64,000 nucleotides of DNA from Pseudomicrostroma phylloplanum (Eukaryota > Basidiomycota > Exobasidiomycetes > Microstromatales): NCBI GenBank assembly GCA_039545275.1, contig BCHS01000012.1, forward strand, positions 434,001 to 498,000, in the 5' to 3' direction. Positions 34,231 to 45,144 of the stretch are shown here, piece after piece. The position numbers and the translations under genes are program-made. Position 1 is the stretch's first letter, and each line of letters begins with the position of its first letter. The notes under the pieces are model-generated. The model saw only the letters and a program-made list of their open reading frames with translations. It did not search any database and was not told the origin of the DNA.

Positions 34231-36753
34231 ATGGTCCGGTTCTTCAAGACCCACGCCGAGGCCACCGAGCCAAAGGACCTCCCCGCCGACCAGCCCCATG
34301 GCATCACCTCTGTGGGACGTTCCCAGAACGCCTGGCAATGGCTCATCGGCTACAACAATGTCGAGGCCAACCGAATTGGCGTCCCCATGGTCAGCGTGCC
34401 CGACTACTTCGATGGCTGGTCCAGTAACCCTCGTACAAAGGTCAACAACTACATCGGTTCTCTCTTCCCTTTCACCAAGTGGATCGGATCTTACAACCTC
34501 ACATGGGCCTGGGGTGACTGCATTGCCGGTCTCACCGTCGCCCTCGTCCTGGTCCCTCAGTCTATGTCCTACGCAATCGTCGCTACCCTCCCTGCCGAAT
34601 ACGGTCTCTACTCGTCCTTCGTCGGTGTCATGATCTACGCCTTCTTCGCTACCTCCAAGGATGTCACCATCGGCCCCGTCGCTGTCATGTCACTACAGAC
34701 CGCCAACGTCATCGTCTCTGTGACGAGGCACAGCAACGAGTGGAGTGGCCCCGTCATTGCCTCGGCACTCGCATTCCTTTGCGGTGTCATCACCCTCGGT
34801 ATCGGTCTGCTGCGACTGGGCTGGATCGTCGAGTTCATCCCCGCACCGGCAGTCAGTGGTTTCATGACTGGTAGTGCCTTTACCATTGCCGCTGGTCAAG
34901 TCAAGACCCTCATGGGTATCACCAACGTCTCTACCACTGGAGTTCCATGCTACCGGGTCATCATCAACACCCTCAAGGGACTGCCCCGAACACACATCGA
35001 CGCGGCCTTTGGATTCGTCGCTCTCTTTTCCCTCTACGCAATCCGATCGGCCTGCATCCACATCCCTCGACGATATCCCAAGCTCGCACGTCCTTGCTTC
35101 TTCGTCTCCGTCTTCCGAAACGCCTTTGTGCTCATTGTCCTCACAATCGCGTCTAGGCTCTACTGTGGTCCTCACGGCCCCAAGGGACCTTACCCAATTA
35201 CCATCCTGAAGACCGTTCCTTCTGGATTCCAGCACATGGGTCGCCCAAATCTTAACACTGGTCTCTTCAGCGCCATGGGCAGTCAATTGCCGGTCTCCGT
35301 CATCATCTTGCTCCTTGAGCACATTGCCATTGCCAAGTCCTTCGGTCGACTGAATAACTACAAGATCAACCCCAACCAGGAACTCATGGCCATTGGTGTC
35401 ACCAATTTAGTCGGACCTTGCTTCGGAGCTTACCCCGCTACTGGATCCTTCTCGCGCAGTGCCATCAAGGCCAAGTCTGGCGTACGAACCCCTCTCGCTG
35501 GATGGCTCACCGGTATCCTGGTCCTCATCTCAATCTATGCTCTCACGGGCGTCTTCTACTGGATCCCGAGCGCTGGTCTTTCGGCTGTTATCATCCACGC
35601 CGTCGGCGACCTGATTGCTTCCCCTCGCGTCATCGCTCAATTCTGGTATGTCAGCCCTCTGGAGTGCCTCATCTTCGCTGCGGCCGTCATCGCCTCGATC
35701 TTTGACACCCTCGAGATCGGTGTCTACGTCTCGGTCGGCGCTTCATTGGCGTTGCTTCTCATCCGTATTGCGCACCCTCGTGGTCGCTGGTTGGGCAAGG
35801 TCAACATCCACCATGGCGATTCGCCCACAGTCACTGTTGCCGACGGTGAGGCTATTCGTGAAGTCTTCGTCCCCCTCGACGACAAGGACGGTCTGCGAGA
35901 CCCTTCCATCCGCGTAGAGGCTCCCCCTGCCGGTGTCTTCATCTACCGATTCGAAGAGTCGTTCACCTACCCCAACGCTTCACACCTCGCCGACCTGATC
36001 GTCGACTACATCAAGACTCACACCCGACCAGGTAGCACCCAGATCTACAAGAAGGCAGGCGATCGCCCCTGGAACGACCCTGGACCGATCAACCCTTACT
36101 TGGGCAGGGTGCTGCGACCATTCACCTTCGGGAACGCCAAGCGTAAGCTCACGGACAAGATTGACGAGTCCAGCGCAGAAGCAGAGTACGACCCTCGCCC
36201 TCTGCTGAAGTCGCTCATCCTCGACTTTAGTGCTGTCAGCAACGTCGACACGACTTCGGTCCAGACTCTTGTCGACATCCGCGTCTCGCTCGAGCGCTAT
36301 GCCAATGCACCCGTCGAGTTCCACTTCGCGAGCATCCTGTCGCCATGGATTCGACGAGGTCTCCTGGCTGGTGGTTTCGGTACCGGTGCTTCTTCCCGAC
36401 AAGTCACTGAGATTGCACCCGTGGTGCGCAGCGACCCCCACAACAAGGAGGAGGCCAACCTTGCACAGATCCAGGCTTACGCTAGGAGGCGTCCTTCCTA
36501 CCCCAGGGTTGACTCTGAGTTCGAAGCTGTCCACAAGCTCGAACAGGAGAGGCACGGTATCTCTGCTGACGACAGCCAATCGGCCTCTTCGGACAACAAG
36601 GAGCGCCTCGCAGAAGAGGGCACCCCTACTGCCGGCTTCTCTTCGGCCCCCATCATGTGGGGACAGGACCTTACTCCCTTCTTCCACCTGGATCTTTCGG
36701 CTGCTCTCGCCTCTGCCGCTAGCGACACATCCCGTGTCCCTAAGCCCCTCTAG
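34231..36753 (+). CDS. SUL1: high-affinity sulfate permease (SulP/SLC26 family)
   Basis: Plasma-membrane sulfate/proton symporter supplying sulfate assimilation. Single exon, 840 aa. After a ~90-residue cytosolic N-terminus come the SulP signature regions: GDCIAGLTVALVLVPQSMSY, AEYGLYSSFVGVMIYAFFAT, SKDVTIGPVAVMSL, and EHIAIAKSFGRLNNYKINPN. About 10-12 membrane spans end near residue 510. The C-terminal STAS domain begins GVFIYRFEESFTYPNA (about 566) and contains LILDFSAVSNVDTTSVQTL (about 661). An insert within STAS and a polar tail make it typical of large fungal Sul1/Sul2 proteins. Codon use is strongly C-ending, suggesting high expression. Sul1 against Sul2 cannot be decided; the symbol marks the family. 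Confidence 0.93.
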   Translation: MVRFFKTHAEATEPKDLPADQPHGITSVGRSQNAWQWLIGYNNVEANRIGVPMVSVPDYFDGWSSNPRTKVNNYIGSLFPFTKWIGSYNLTWAWGDCIAGLTVALVLVPQSMSYAIVATLPAEYGLYSSFVGVMIYAFFATSKDVTIGPVAVMSLQTANVIVSVTRHSNEWSGPVIASALAFLCGVITLGIGLLRLGWIVEFIPAPAVSGFMTGSAFTIAAGQVKTLMGITNVSTTGVPCYRVIINTLKGLPRTHIDAAFGFVALFSLYAIRSACIHIPRRYPKLARPCFFVSVFRNAFVLIVLTIASRLYCGPHGPKGPYPITILKTVPSGFQHMGRPNLNTGLFSAMGSQLPVSVIILLLEHIAIAKSFGRLNNYKINPNQELMAIGVTNLVGPCFGAYPATGSFSRSAIKAKSGVRTPLAGWLTGILVLISIYALTGVFYWIPSAGLSAVIIHAVGDLIASPRVIAQFWYVSPLECLIFAAAVIASIFDTLEIGVYVSVGASLALLLIRIAHPRGRWLGKVNIHHGDSPTVTVADGEAIREVFVPLDDKDGLRDPSIRVEAPPAGVFIYRFEESFTYPNASHLADLIVDYIKTHTRPGSTQIYKKAGDRPWNDPGPINPYLGRVLRPFTFGNAKRKLTDKIDESSAEAEYDPRPLLKSLILDFSAVSNVDTTSVQTLVDIRVSLERYANAPVEFHFASILSPWIRRGLLAGGFGTGASSRQVTEIAPVVRSDPHNKEEANLAQIQAYARRRPSYPRVDSEFEAVHKLEQERHGISADDSQSASSDNKERLAEEGTPTAGFSSAPIMWGQDLTPFFHLDLSAALASAASDTSRVPKPL

Positions 36754-37287
36754 GCGCTTTTCACTCGTGCGAAGTCCGTTTCCGCTAATGGGTCTCGCTA
36801 ATGCCTCACGTGCATATTTTCCTTGCCGCCTTGACGTGACGAGCGTTGTAGCTGCGTGTCATTCCAACCTTGTATAATCCTTGATTCCACACTCGTCACC
36901 TTTTCCTCTCTGATTGGCCACGTCTCTTTCTCCCGTTTTCCGCAATCCAAAAGCTCCATCGCAGGTATGCTTTGTCGCAATGATATATTTCATATACATA
37001 TCCTGGTTGCACTGTCTTGATTGTGGGTCCAGAAGAGGATGTCGTCAGCGATGAACAGAGGATGGTCGCGCCGCTGCCATGCATGTGATAGGGGCCGCCG
37101 CCGCCGCCGCCGCCCGGCCGGTCCGGTCCGCGTTTGTGCCTCCACCGCCAAGGGTACGGCCGAGTGGGCCCTCACAATAATTCCTCCTCTTACTTCCTTC
37201 CGACGGCGAATCCTTTTGCAATTTCCTATACCACAGATTCCAGACGACTATACCTCATCTCATCACATCGCCTTTTCATTCTACATC
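36754..37287. other. intergenic with a GCC repeat, HADH promoter
   Basis: 534 bp. A (GCC)6 run with flanking GGCC-rich sequence lies at about 37093-37120, followed by a C/T-rich leader before the HADH ATG. The dehydrogenase frame is open upstream to 37021 but has no better ATG. No gene seen. Confidence 0.4.
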
Positions 37288-38471
37288 ATGCTCGCTGCCG
37301 CTGCTCGTTCTCGCATGCTCACTGGCCACCTAGCCGGCAATACCTCCCGGGCCGGCCCGGCTTTGCTCAATGCAGCCCCTAGCCTCCTCTCTCCCCGCGG
37401 CGGTAATGCTCCAGCATCACCTTCCCTCTCTCGACCCTTCTCCAGCTCTCTGTCAGCAGCTCGCGAAGTGAAGAACGTGACCGTCTTCGGTGCTGGTCTA
37501 ATGGGAGCAGGCATCGCTCAAGTCCTAGCACACAAGGGCGGCTACAATGTCACCCTTGCTGACGTGACGGACAAGGCTTTGGGCAACGGTCAGAAGATCA
37601 TCTCCAAATCCCTCACCCGCATCGCCAAGAAGAGCATGTCGGACAAGTCTGAAGAGGAGCAGTCCAACTTCGTAAAGTCTGTTGTGGACTCGATTAATAT
37701 CACTACTGATGCGGGAAAGGCGGTGGAGCAGACGGATTTGGTTATTGAGGCTATTATTGAGAATGTGGGGGTGAAGCAGGAGCTGTTCAAATTCCTCGAC
37801 GGCAAGGCTCCTAAGGAGACTATCTTCGCTAGCAACACCAGTTCGCTCAGTGTGACGGACATTGCACAAACATCGAGCAGGAAGGACCGCTTCGGAGGTG
37901 AGTACCGGTGCAGAAGAGCAGGCAAAGACTGGTGTCATATTCAGGTGGATCATTGCTGACGTCCCCACCCTTTGCTGCTTGCCTATGGCACCGTCTTACT
38001 CTCTTATCTCCAGGCTTCCACGCATTCAATCCAGTGCCGCAAATGAAGCTGGTGGAAGTTGTCCGTACAAAGGACACCTCCGACGAGACCTTTGACGCTC
38101 TGATGGACGTGGCCAAGAAGATGGGCAAGACGCCCGTGGCATGTGTGGATGCTCCAGGCTTCATCGTGAACCGTCTCCTAGTGCCCTACATGCTCGAGGC
38201 CATCCGCCTCGTCGAGCGCGGCGAGGCCACCCCTCGCGATGTGGACACGGCGATGAAGCTCGGAGCGGGCTACCCGATGGGACCCTTTGAGCTGGCCGAC
38301 CTGGTCGGCTTGGACACCCTGCAGCACATCTCCCAGGGATGGAGGGAGTCTCGTGTAGAGACGGGAGAGATTGCAGAGGAGATTGTCAAGGCCACGCCTT
38401 TGCTTGAGAAGCTCGTGGCGGAGGGCAGGCTAGGAAAGAAGAGCGAGAAGGGTGGCTTCTATGACAATTAG
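37288..38471 (+). CDS. mitochondrial 3-hydroxyacyl-CoA dehydrogenase
   Basis: NAD-dependent oxidation of L-3-hydroxyacyl-CoA to 3-ketoacyl-CoA, third step of short/medium-chain beta-oxidation. Two exons (37288-37897, 38014-38471) give 355 aa. The N-terminal ~60 residues ([17 protein letters not shown], later [13 protein letters not shown]) are a clear mitochondrial presequence. The Rossmann dinucleotide-binding motif is [18 protein letters not shown], and the catalytic-domain signatures are [12 protein letters not shown] and [16 protein letters not shown] (the catalytic His in this block). The C-terminal dimer domain has [20 protein letters not shown] and [17 protein letters not shown] and ends [12 protein letters not shown]. 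It matches the stand-alone HADH / 3-hydroxybutyryl-CoA dehydrogenase type rather than the peroxisomal multifunctional enzyme. Confidence 0.93.
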
Positions 38472-38760
38472 ATAGACTGGGTAGATAGAGGAAGAGGGCA
38501 GGGTCAGGGAAACAACCACATACCCTGTCATGTCCACACCACTTCCGCCTCAATAGCATACGACTCAAATTTCTTCCTGGGACGAGAGCTCGGAAGGGTG
38601 ATCTCGCTGACTTCCGAATACCCACAGCTCGGCCGGCACACGCAAGGAAGATGCTTGTCACGTAATGATGCATTACCAGAACGAAAGATTGGGATATCAA
38701 GAGGGAAAGTGAAGGAAACGAATCTCTATGTCACAAAAGGAAGATTTGAGAGGAGCTCAG

Positions 38761-39822
38761 TTACCTGTAGCCTCCGTTGTAATTGTGCTCGGCGAGGGGC
38801 GGTTGCTGCAGCGAGGGGGCAGCACCGGTGCTGTCTCTGCCCATGGTACCCTGCTGGGCGGCGTAGCCACCACCACCATTGTAGTTGTAGTTGTTGGCTC
38901 CGGTGTTGGCAGCGCCGTTGGCGTAGTGGCCATTGTGCGCTCCATTCACCGTACCATAGCTGTCCTGAGGAGCATTCACATACGGCTCGACGCTGTAGTC
39001 GCCATTCTGCTGGTACTGCTCGTGGCCTGCTCCAACAGATGCCATCTCTGGGTCCACACCGCCGTGCTTGGAAGCTCGCTTCTCCGCCATGGCCTGTTGC
39101 TTTCCATAGTAGTTTCGTGGCCAGAGGTCAACGGTGTACGAGAGGAAGAAGAAGAAGAGGATAAAGGCACACGCCCACTCAAAGACTCCGGCGGCAGCAG
39201 TGATCTTGTTGCAGCGAGTGTTGGTGTCAAAGCCTGGTGCATCTCCTTGGCATGTAGCGTAAAGTCCCACGAAGCAGATCAGGACAACAACGGCAAAGAT
39301 GAGCAGGAAAGCCTTGAAGATGGCGTTGATCTTGAGGTGTCGTACCTCTCGGTTGTGCCAGTGGGAGAGGGAGAAGAGCTCTAGAATCTGGAAAAAGACG
39401 GAAATGCCCACGCAGACGATGAAGAGGAGCGTGCACGACCAGTGGACTGTGGAGTAGTCTTGGTCATTGAAGCCAGATAGAAGGCCGAGGAAGAGGGCTC
39501 CAAGGCATGCAAAGATGACCGATAGGACATCGTAGATTGTCTGCCTCTTCTTGACCGAACCTGGGATACGTCGCGAGGAGCGCAAATACCGCTCGGCAAA
39601 GGCCGTGGCGACGTAGAAGGCACCGGTGAGGACGGAGAAGATGATGAACCAAGTGTTGTGGTTGGCGCCGACGTCGGAAATGAAGACGATGCTAGAGTTC
39701 GAGGCTTCGTATTGCGGGAAGCCATCGCGGGCCCAGAGTACCAGGAGCCCAACGATGTCCGCGAGCCAGACGCCTGCCGTCACCAAGGGGAGCAGGAAGG
39801 CCCAGTAATGAATGCCGAACAT
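38761..39822 (-). CDS. FRAG1/DRAM/Sfk1-family membrane protein
   Basis: Six-span membrane protein, single exon, 353 aa. The FRAG1/DRAM/Sfk1 hallmark FISDVGANHNTWFIIF (about residues 47-62) is present. Hydrophobic segments include YWAFLLPLVTAGVWLADIVG, LSVIFACLGALFLGLLSGF, CTLLFIVCVGISVFFQ, AFLLIFAVVVLICFVGL and GVFEWACAFILFFFFL. The C-terminal ~110 residues are a cytosolic Asn/Gly/Tyr/Gln-rich tail (NYNYNGGGGYAAQQG type). Yeast Sfk1 helps regulate plasma-membrane phosphoinositides and lipid asymmetry together with the PI 4-kinase Stt4. Which of the several fungal paralogues this is cannot be told. Encoded between two mitochondrial enzyme genes, with no functional link seen. Confidence 0.82.
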   Translation of the reverse strand: MFGIHYWAFLLPLVTAGVWLADIVGLLVLWARDGFPQYEASNSSIVFISDVGANHNTWFIIFSVLTGAFYVATAFAERYLRSSRRIPGSVKKRQTIYDVLSVIFACLGALFLGLLSGFNDQDYSTVHWSCTLLFIVCVGISVFFQILELFSLSHWHNREVRHLKINAIFKAFLLIFAVVVLICFVGLYATCQGDAPGFDTNTRCNKITAAAGVFEWACAFILFFFFLSYTVDLWPRNYYGKQQAMAEKRASKHGGVDPEMASVGAGHEQYQQNGDYSVEPYVNAPQDSYGTVNGAHNGHYANGAANTGANNYNYNGGGGYAAQQGTMGRDSTGAAPSLQQPPLAEHNYNGGYR

Positions 39823-40510
39823 GGCGTACGAGTGTGAGGTGTGGAATAGGAGACGGACAGTCTAGATGATTTGTTGTAAGGGTTCCGAGTACACCACTAT
39901 CACTTTGCTTGAAGGAGAAGGAGAGATCCAGGCAGGGAGAGCTTGCGAAGAAGGAACGACAGACTGATTGGAAGGCGGGAGAATGGAATGGCGCCTTGTA
40001 TGTAAGGTGAAAGTCGATGATTGCCTACCCTGCCCGCACTGCACTGCTCCTCGGTGCTCATGGCCCGGGGAAAATCTTTCACCCTGTCTGGCTTCCCGGT
40101 GAGCGGGCGTGTGGCAGTGGCAGTGGACTCCCGCCTGATGCGGCGCGGTAGATTGCCCTTGCAACTTTTCCTGTCCGCTGCCGCATCTCGACGTCATTTC
40201 CCAATTCCCATCCGCTTCGCTCCGCCCGGCCACGGCATCTGCCTGCCATGCTCTCCTGGACCCTGGAGCAGCGAGCAGCCCCTCGGGCACAATGCCATCT
40301 CAACCACGTCATCTTCCAGGCGCACCTCGATCCCATCGTCGAAGCGGCCCCGATCACCGACGACGACAGACACGCGACACTCAATCGTTCCGAACATCCG
40401 GGGACTTTGTCACCGGCTGACTCCATCCCCACGCCCTCGGCGTCTAGGAGTTAAGGGGCCCGTGTACCTCCCCTCTTGCTCCTTACACCCGCAGGCCCCG
40501 CACCTCCGCA
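39823..40510. promoter_or_regulatory. divergent promoter region, Sfk1-family gene / HMG-CoA lyase
   Basis: 688 bp between divergent ATG codons. Overlapping short frames on both strands but no recognisable protein. A short imperfect repeat (gctaatgctaccgctaccgctac) straddles the HMG-CoA lyase start at 40511. No clear regulatory box. Confidence 0.35.
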
Positions 40511-41734
40511 ATGCTAATGCTACCGCTACCGCTACAGGCCCTGGCAACCTCGTCGCGCCTTCTGAGGAAGGCAGTGGCCAGCAGCAGCAAAGGCACTTCG
40601 AGTCTACCAGCAGTCCGAGGCTTCCACTGCGCACCTCGCAGATGTCTAGCCGCCGTGCAGCCTACCTCGAAGGGAGGGACAATGCCGGGAGCCGACGACC
40701 GCTTCGTCAAGATCGTAGAGGTCTCTCCTAGGGATGGTCTGCAGAACGAGAAGAACGTCGTCGGCGTTGATACCAAGGTGGAGCTGATCAGGAGGCTACA
40801 AGAGGCTGGAGCTGCTTGTATCGAGGCGGGCAGCTTTGTTAGTCCCAAGTGGGTCCCGCAGGTGAGTCAGCAAAGGTAGACATGACAGCCCAGCTGCATC
40901 AGATCTCTGACGTGGGTCTTGCGATCCTTCCCCCCTCAGATGGCGGACACTGCGTCGGTTCTCTCCTCGATGCCAATCAAGTCAGGGGTGAGCTACCCAG
41001 TGCTAGTGCCCAATGCAAGAGGCCTCGAAGACCTTCTCGCCCTCCTCTCCAAGCAAGACTCTACTCAGCTACCCCTCACGGACGAGATTGCCATCTTCAC
41101 TGCTGCGACCGAATCTTTCACCAAGCGCAACACCAACGTCTCCATTGCTGAGTCCCTCGACCGGCTCGCAAAGGTGACGGAGCAGGCCCTAGCGCGTGGT
41201 CTCAAGGTCCGGGGTTACATCTCCGTCGTCGCTGGATGCCCATACGAAGGGGATGTGGACCCAAAAGTGGTGGGAGACATCTCGAAGAAGCTCTTTGACA
41301 TGGGCTGCTACGAGGTCAGTCTGGGAGACACAGTCGGGGTGGGCCACCCAGCCTCCATGCTGGCTGTCCTGGATGCCTGTGCGAGGTACAACCCGCCAGC
41401 GCTACACGCCGCTCACTGCCACGATACTTTCGGTACGGGCCTGGCAAACGTACTCGCCATGGTCAACGCGGGCGTCAAGACCGTCGATGCGGCTGTTGGT
41501 GGTCTGGGCGGATGTCCTTACTCCCCCGGCGCAACGGGGAACATCGATACAGAGAGCGTCATCTATGCTCTGCACCAGGAAGGGTACGAGACTGGCTTCG
41601 ACTTGATGAAGACGGCCGAGGCGGGCGAATGGATCGCGAGGGCGGTAGGTAAGGAGAACAATAGCAGGGCGGGCAGGGCGCTCTTGGCAAAGGCTAGGCA
41701 GGCCCAGGCTCAGAGTCAGCAAGCGAAACTATAA
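40511..41734 (+). CDS. hydroxymethylglutaryl-CoA lyase, mitochondrial
   Basis: Cleaves HMG-CoA to acetoacetate and acetyl-CoA, the last step of leucine degradation. Two exons (40511-40861, 40940-41734) give 381 aa. The N-terminus ([31 protein letters not shown]) reads as a mitochondrial presequence. The HMGL-like TIM barrel has [16 protein letters not shown] (metal and substrate-binding Arg-Asp) and [13 protein letters not shown] before the intron. [17 protein letters not shown] and [10 protein letters not shown] follow, then [15 protein letters not shown] (metal-binding His pair). The active-site Cys loop [15 protein letters not shown] is at about residue 300-315. No peroxisomal tail signal was seen (ends QQAKL, which weakly resembles a PTS1-like AKL; dual targeting is conceivable). 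Confidence 0.94.
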
Positions 41735-41819
41735 CGACCATAGTGGGCAACGATCCAATGTATTAGTACAAAAGCAATGTAGTAGCATGACATAGTGGTA
41801 TACTTGAAGTGACGCTCAG

Positions 41820-44062
41820 TCAGTCGTCCATCGAGTCGACCTCGTCCTCATTCACGTTCCTATCCTCGGAATCGCCGTCATCTCCATCGTTCTCATCCTC
41901 ACCTTCGCCCGACCTTGCCTCTTCGTCCGACCCAGCCTGCGCATCTTCGTCCCTTTGCACCTTCAAAGGCCTGCCGCGCTTCTTCTTCACTCGATCGATC
42001 ATCACACTGACCGCCTGCGAGTGAGGGAGTCGGACCTCCTTACGCAATCGCCTCAGCAGCGTTTGTTCCATATCCCGGACTACCTCGCCCATCTCCCTCC
42101 ACCCTGCCTCTTCCTCTTCGCTTGACCCAGAGAGGCCGATGCACATCGCTGCGTGCCTGAGGATGCGCTCGTAGTATGGGTGGACGGCCCCCTCACTGTC
42201 GAAAGAAGGGTCGCCGTAGGCCTCGCCAGGTCTCAAAGGCTCCTTGTGAGATGATGGCTCTGAGGTGGGAGCAATGCTCTCGAGCGGGTAGAGCCTCTTG
42301 TGCAGCTTCTCTCGCCATTCGTCCTGCGCGGTCAGAAGTGACTTGCGCGGAGGAGGCGCATCATTCCCTTCGTAATCGTACGGCCGGACACATCGTGGGA
42401 TCGTACGAGTAGGAAGTCGATCACCAAACAGGCCATCGACGGGCTCCTTTTCCCAGACAGACCGGACGTTGGGCTGGACAGTCTCTGTGAAGGTCTCTTC
42501 GGCAAAGTCCAAAAGGCAGTCGATCTGATCGCCGGTCAGCGCGGAAGGAGATTGGGCTAGCTCGTATGCGAAGTGAGGATCGGCGCGACGATCTGCCTGA
42601 GAAGCTGTCAGGGCTTCGAGCCATCGAGTCAGAGAGGGAGCGTCTGTGACCAGTGCCAAGGGAGAGACCTCTGCGACTCTACGGCGACGTCAAGAGCAAA
42701 GGCACGACTGTCAATGAGCGAATGCTGTTCCCGATCACCAGCTCAGATTGACGCTACTCACCTCTCCATGTCGTCGAGTCCATAGCGCATTTTCGCAGCG
42801 GTTACTACTGCAGCCATCATGATGGTGCATCTGGTAGCGCACGGTGGCTGTGCGTACAAATTTAGTCGCGTAGGCAAGGGCGGGAGAGCTGGGCGGTCTG
42901 CTTCATCGGCGTCCTTGTCAAAGGAGCCTAGGAGGGACCAAGGATCTGAGACCGAGGCAGCTGGTACTACAGCTAGAGGAATACCGAGGTAGGTGAGCAA
43001 TCCTAATGCCACCTCGTAGAATGTCGGAGGCAGGCCCATATCTCTGACGCATCGCCAGAGGACCGAAGGGGCGTTCAGCTCGGGAAATTGAATGGACCGA
43101 GAGAAGCGGTCCGTGAGATTGGCCGCAAAGCGGAAGGTCCGTAGCTGAAAGGCGGAGATGGACGGAACGCTGTCTCTCTCGAGTCTCCTAAGCTCTTTCT
43201 CGGGTAGCTTGGCCGTCATTGCAGAGGGTAACAGAGATACCACGGAGAGGAACGGTACCCTGCCGGATGCGAAGAGGCAGCGCAAGTCGCCCCAAAGGAC
43301 AGGTACGCGCGCAGTGATGAGAGATAGATATATGATGCCTGCTAGGACCAGCATTGGCTCATTCCCTGCTCTTGCCCACGGTCTTGAGAGTCGAGGCGAG
43401 TCCTCCGAAGCGGCTTCCGTATCTATGTCTTCGTCGGTATCTTGCGGACGGTCGCCGTTGATACGTCGTATCTCTGCTTCAAGCCGTCTCTCCTCTTCTG
43501 CGTCCTCCTCCTCCTCGGCCTGCGAGCCGCTCACGCCTGTACCCTGTGATCTTGCCCTGCTGCGACTGCGACTTCTTGATTCAGACCTCGCTCTCGACTC
43601 TTGGCGGGCGGTCCGTATCTGGCCTGTCACATAGTCGAGATTCTCAGAGTAAGGCGTTGGCTTCAGCGATGGTACCATGGACACGAACATCGTCCAAAGG
43701 TCTCTGGCGATGGCCTCGATCTCCGGGGGTAGGTGGGGCCACTCCTGTCGCAGTGCCTTGAGCTGTAGGCGCAGGATGAGCTGCAAACACTCATAAGCTA
43801 GGAAGCTTCCGCGCTCTGAGCCATAGACATCTTTCTGAAGCTTCCTCTTCTTGCTCCTGTCGCCCTTGCGGACATAACGCTTCTGACTGGAGACGTTGAC
43901 AAAGTCGCCATCTTCCTGAACTTCCTCCTCTCGGTAGCCCTGCAGGACGTGACCTTCCTGACAGATGACCAGGCCCGTGTCAGGGTCCCTGCGGAAGCGA
44001 CGTGAGCCACATTGACCACATCGAGGACGACGAGAAGAGGAAGAGCGATGGCGTGTAGCCAT
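41820..44062 (-). CDS. RRN7: RNA polymerase I initiation factor Rrn7 / TAF1B
   Basis: TFIIB-related subunit of the Pol I core factor that recruits Pol I to rDNA promoters. Two exons (44062-42762, 42678-41820) give 719 aa. The N-terminal zinc ribbon is RCGQCGSRRFRRDPDTG followed by VICQEGHVLQGY (CxxC then CxxxH). Next are the B-reader-like basic RKGDRSKKRKLQK and the first cyclin-fold signature FLAYECLQLILRLQLKALRQ. An Arg/Ser-rich insert and an acidic stretch separate the two cyclin folds; the second contains PSVLWRCVRDMGLPPTFYEV. The C-terminus has an AT-hook-like KKKRGRPLK and ends in a very acidic tail. The ATG at 44062 is used; an apparent extension to 44167 begins with TTG. Head to head with eL36. 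Confidence 0.87.
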
Positions 44063-44345
44063 GAGGGATTGTGAGGTCAGGGCATCGCTGTCGGCGAGCT
44101 TGATTGTTGCAGCTTGGTAGGTTAGGCCAGGCGAGGCGGGAGCGTATATGCGGGGCGCCAGCCTCAACGGAAAGGGCGAAAGAGAAGCGTAGGGTCAAGT
44201 CGAGCCCAGGCGCGGAGTGCGAAATGTCACGTGCGCCTTTTTCCATTTGGGTCGAGTGTGCGGCGCGGCAGCGGGCCATGCGAAGCTGGAGATTTTCCCC
44301 CTTCGACTCTACCACTCACACTCTACCAACCTCAACAACTTCAAG
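44063..44345. promoter_or_regulatory. bidirectional promoter RRN7 / eL36
   Basis: 283 bp between divergent start codons of a Pol I factor and a ribosomal protein. The eL36-proximal end is pyrimidine-rich (ccccttcgactctaccactcacactctacc) as in ribosomal-protein leaders. No named element assigned. Confidence 0.5.
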
Positions 44346-45144
44346 ATGGGCAACTCTTCCAACCCCGCACACAAGGCAGGCGTACCCCGAACTGGTGAGT
44401 CATACTGCCAGTGTATCATCCATGTGTCAGCTGGGTGCTGACCCCTCCTCTGTCCTTCCTTCACAGGTCTCGTTTGGGGTATCAACCGAGGACACAAGAC
44501 CGAGCGACGAGTCCTCCCTCAGCGCCCCTCCCGCAGGAAGGGTGCCCAGACTCAGCGAACACAGATCGTCAAGTCCGTCGTTCGTGAGGTGGCTGGTTTC
44601 GCTCCCTACGAGCGAAGGGCAATGGAGCTGATCCGAAACTCCAAGGTGAGTCTTCGAAGATTGGAAGAACCGAGTTGGGAAGAAGAGGAGATGGAATCGG
44701 AAGAGCTGGGTATTGGAGAAAGAACAATGCGATGAGCGGGAGAGAACACATTGGCTACAATGATGGAAGTCGACCATCGTCAAAGAGTCTTGAGAGGGGA
44801 GGCAGGGACACGAGGGAGTCAGAATTGGGTCACGAAAGGGGCAAATGCTGGACTGGCTGCGAGAGGGAGGACATTGGAAGAATGCGTGGGAGCGTTGGTC
44901 GAGATCATCCAGATGCGGACGTCTCGCCATGCTGAAGGCAGCACTCGCCCGGAGAGATGCCTCAATCGTTCCCAAATGGATGAGCAGTATAGACTGACGT
45001 CCCATCCACCTCACACCTTCTTTCTCTCAGGACAAGCGCGCCAGGAAGTTCATGAAGCGCCGATTGGGCACTCTCCGCCGTGCCAAGTTCACAATGGAGA
45101 GGCTGACCAACACCATTGCCGAGCAGCGACGTGCTGGTCACTAA
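44346..45144 (+). CDS. RPL36: 60S ribosomal protein eL36
   Basis: Large-subunit ribosomal protein, 113 aa from three exons: 44346-44394, 44467-44645 and 45031-45144. The family features are visible: [13 protein letters not shown] near the N-terminus, basic [37 protein letters not shown] (the conserved eL36 signature), and the C-terminal [18 protein letters not shown] followed by [10 protein letters not shown]. The second intron is 385 nt, several times the usual length here and purine-rich; the first is 72 nt. Both have GTGAGT donors. Convergent with eL8, 617 bp apart. Confidence 0.96.
44646..45030 (+). other. long intron of eL36
   Basis: 385-nt intron in a region where nearly all introns are 67-130 nt. 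Ribosomal-protein introns often host snoRNAs. C-box-like ATGATG (44758) and CTGA elements occur, but I could not pair them into a convincing C/D or H/ACA snoRNA. Confidence 0.6.

Noticed and set aside
44646..45030. C/D-box snoRNA in the eL36 intron
   Set aside because: The ATGATG and CTGA elements are about 170 nt apart or lack a terminal stem, so I did not annotate an RNA.
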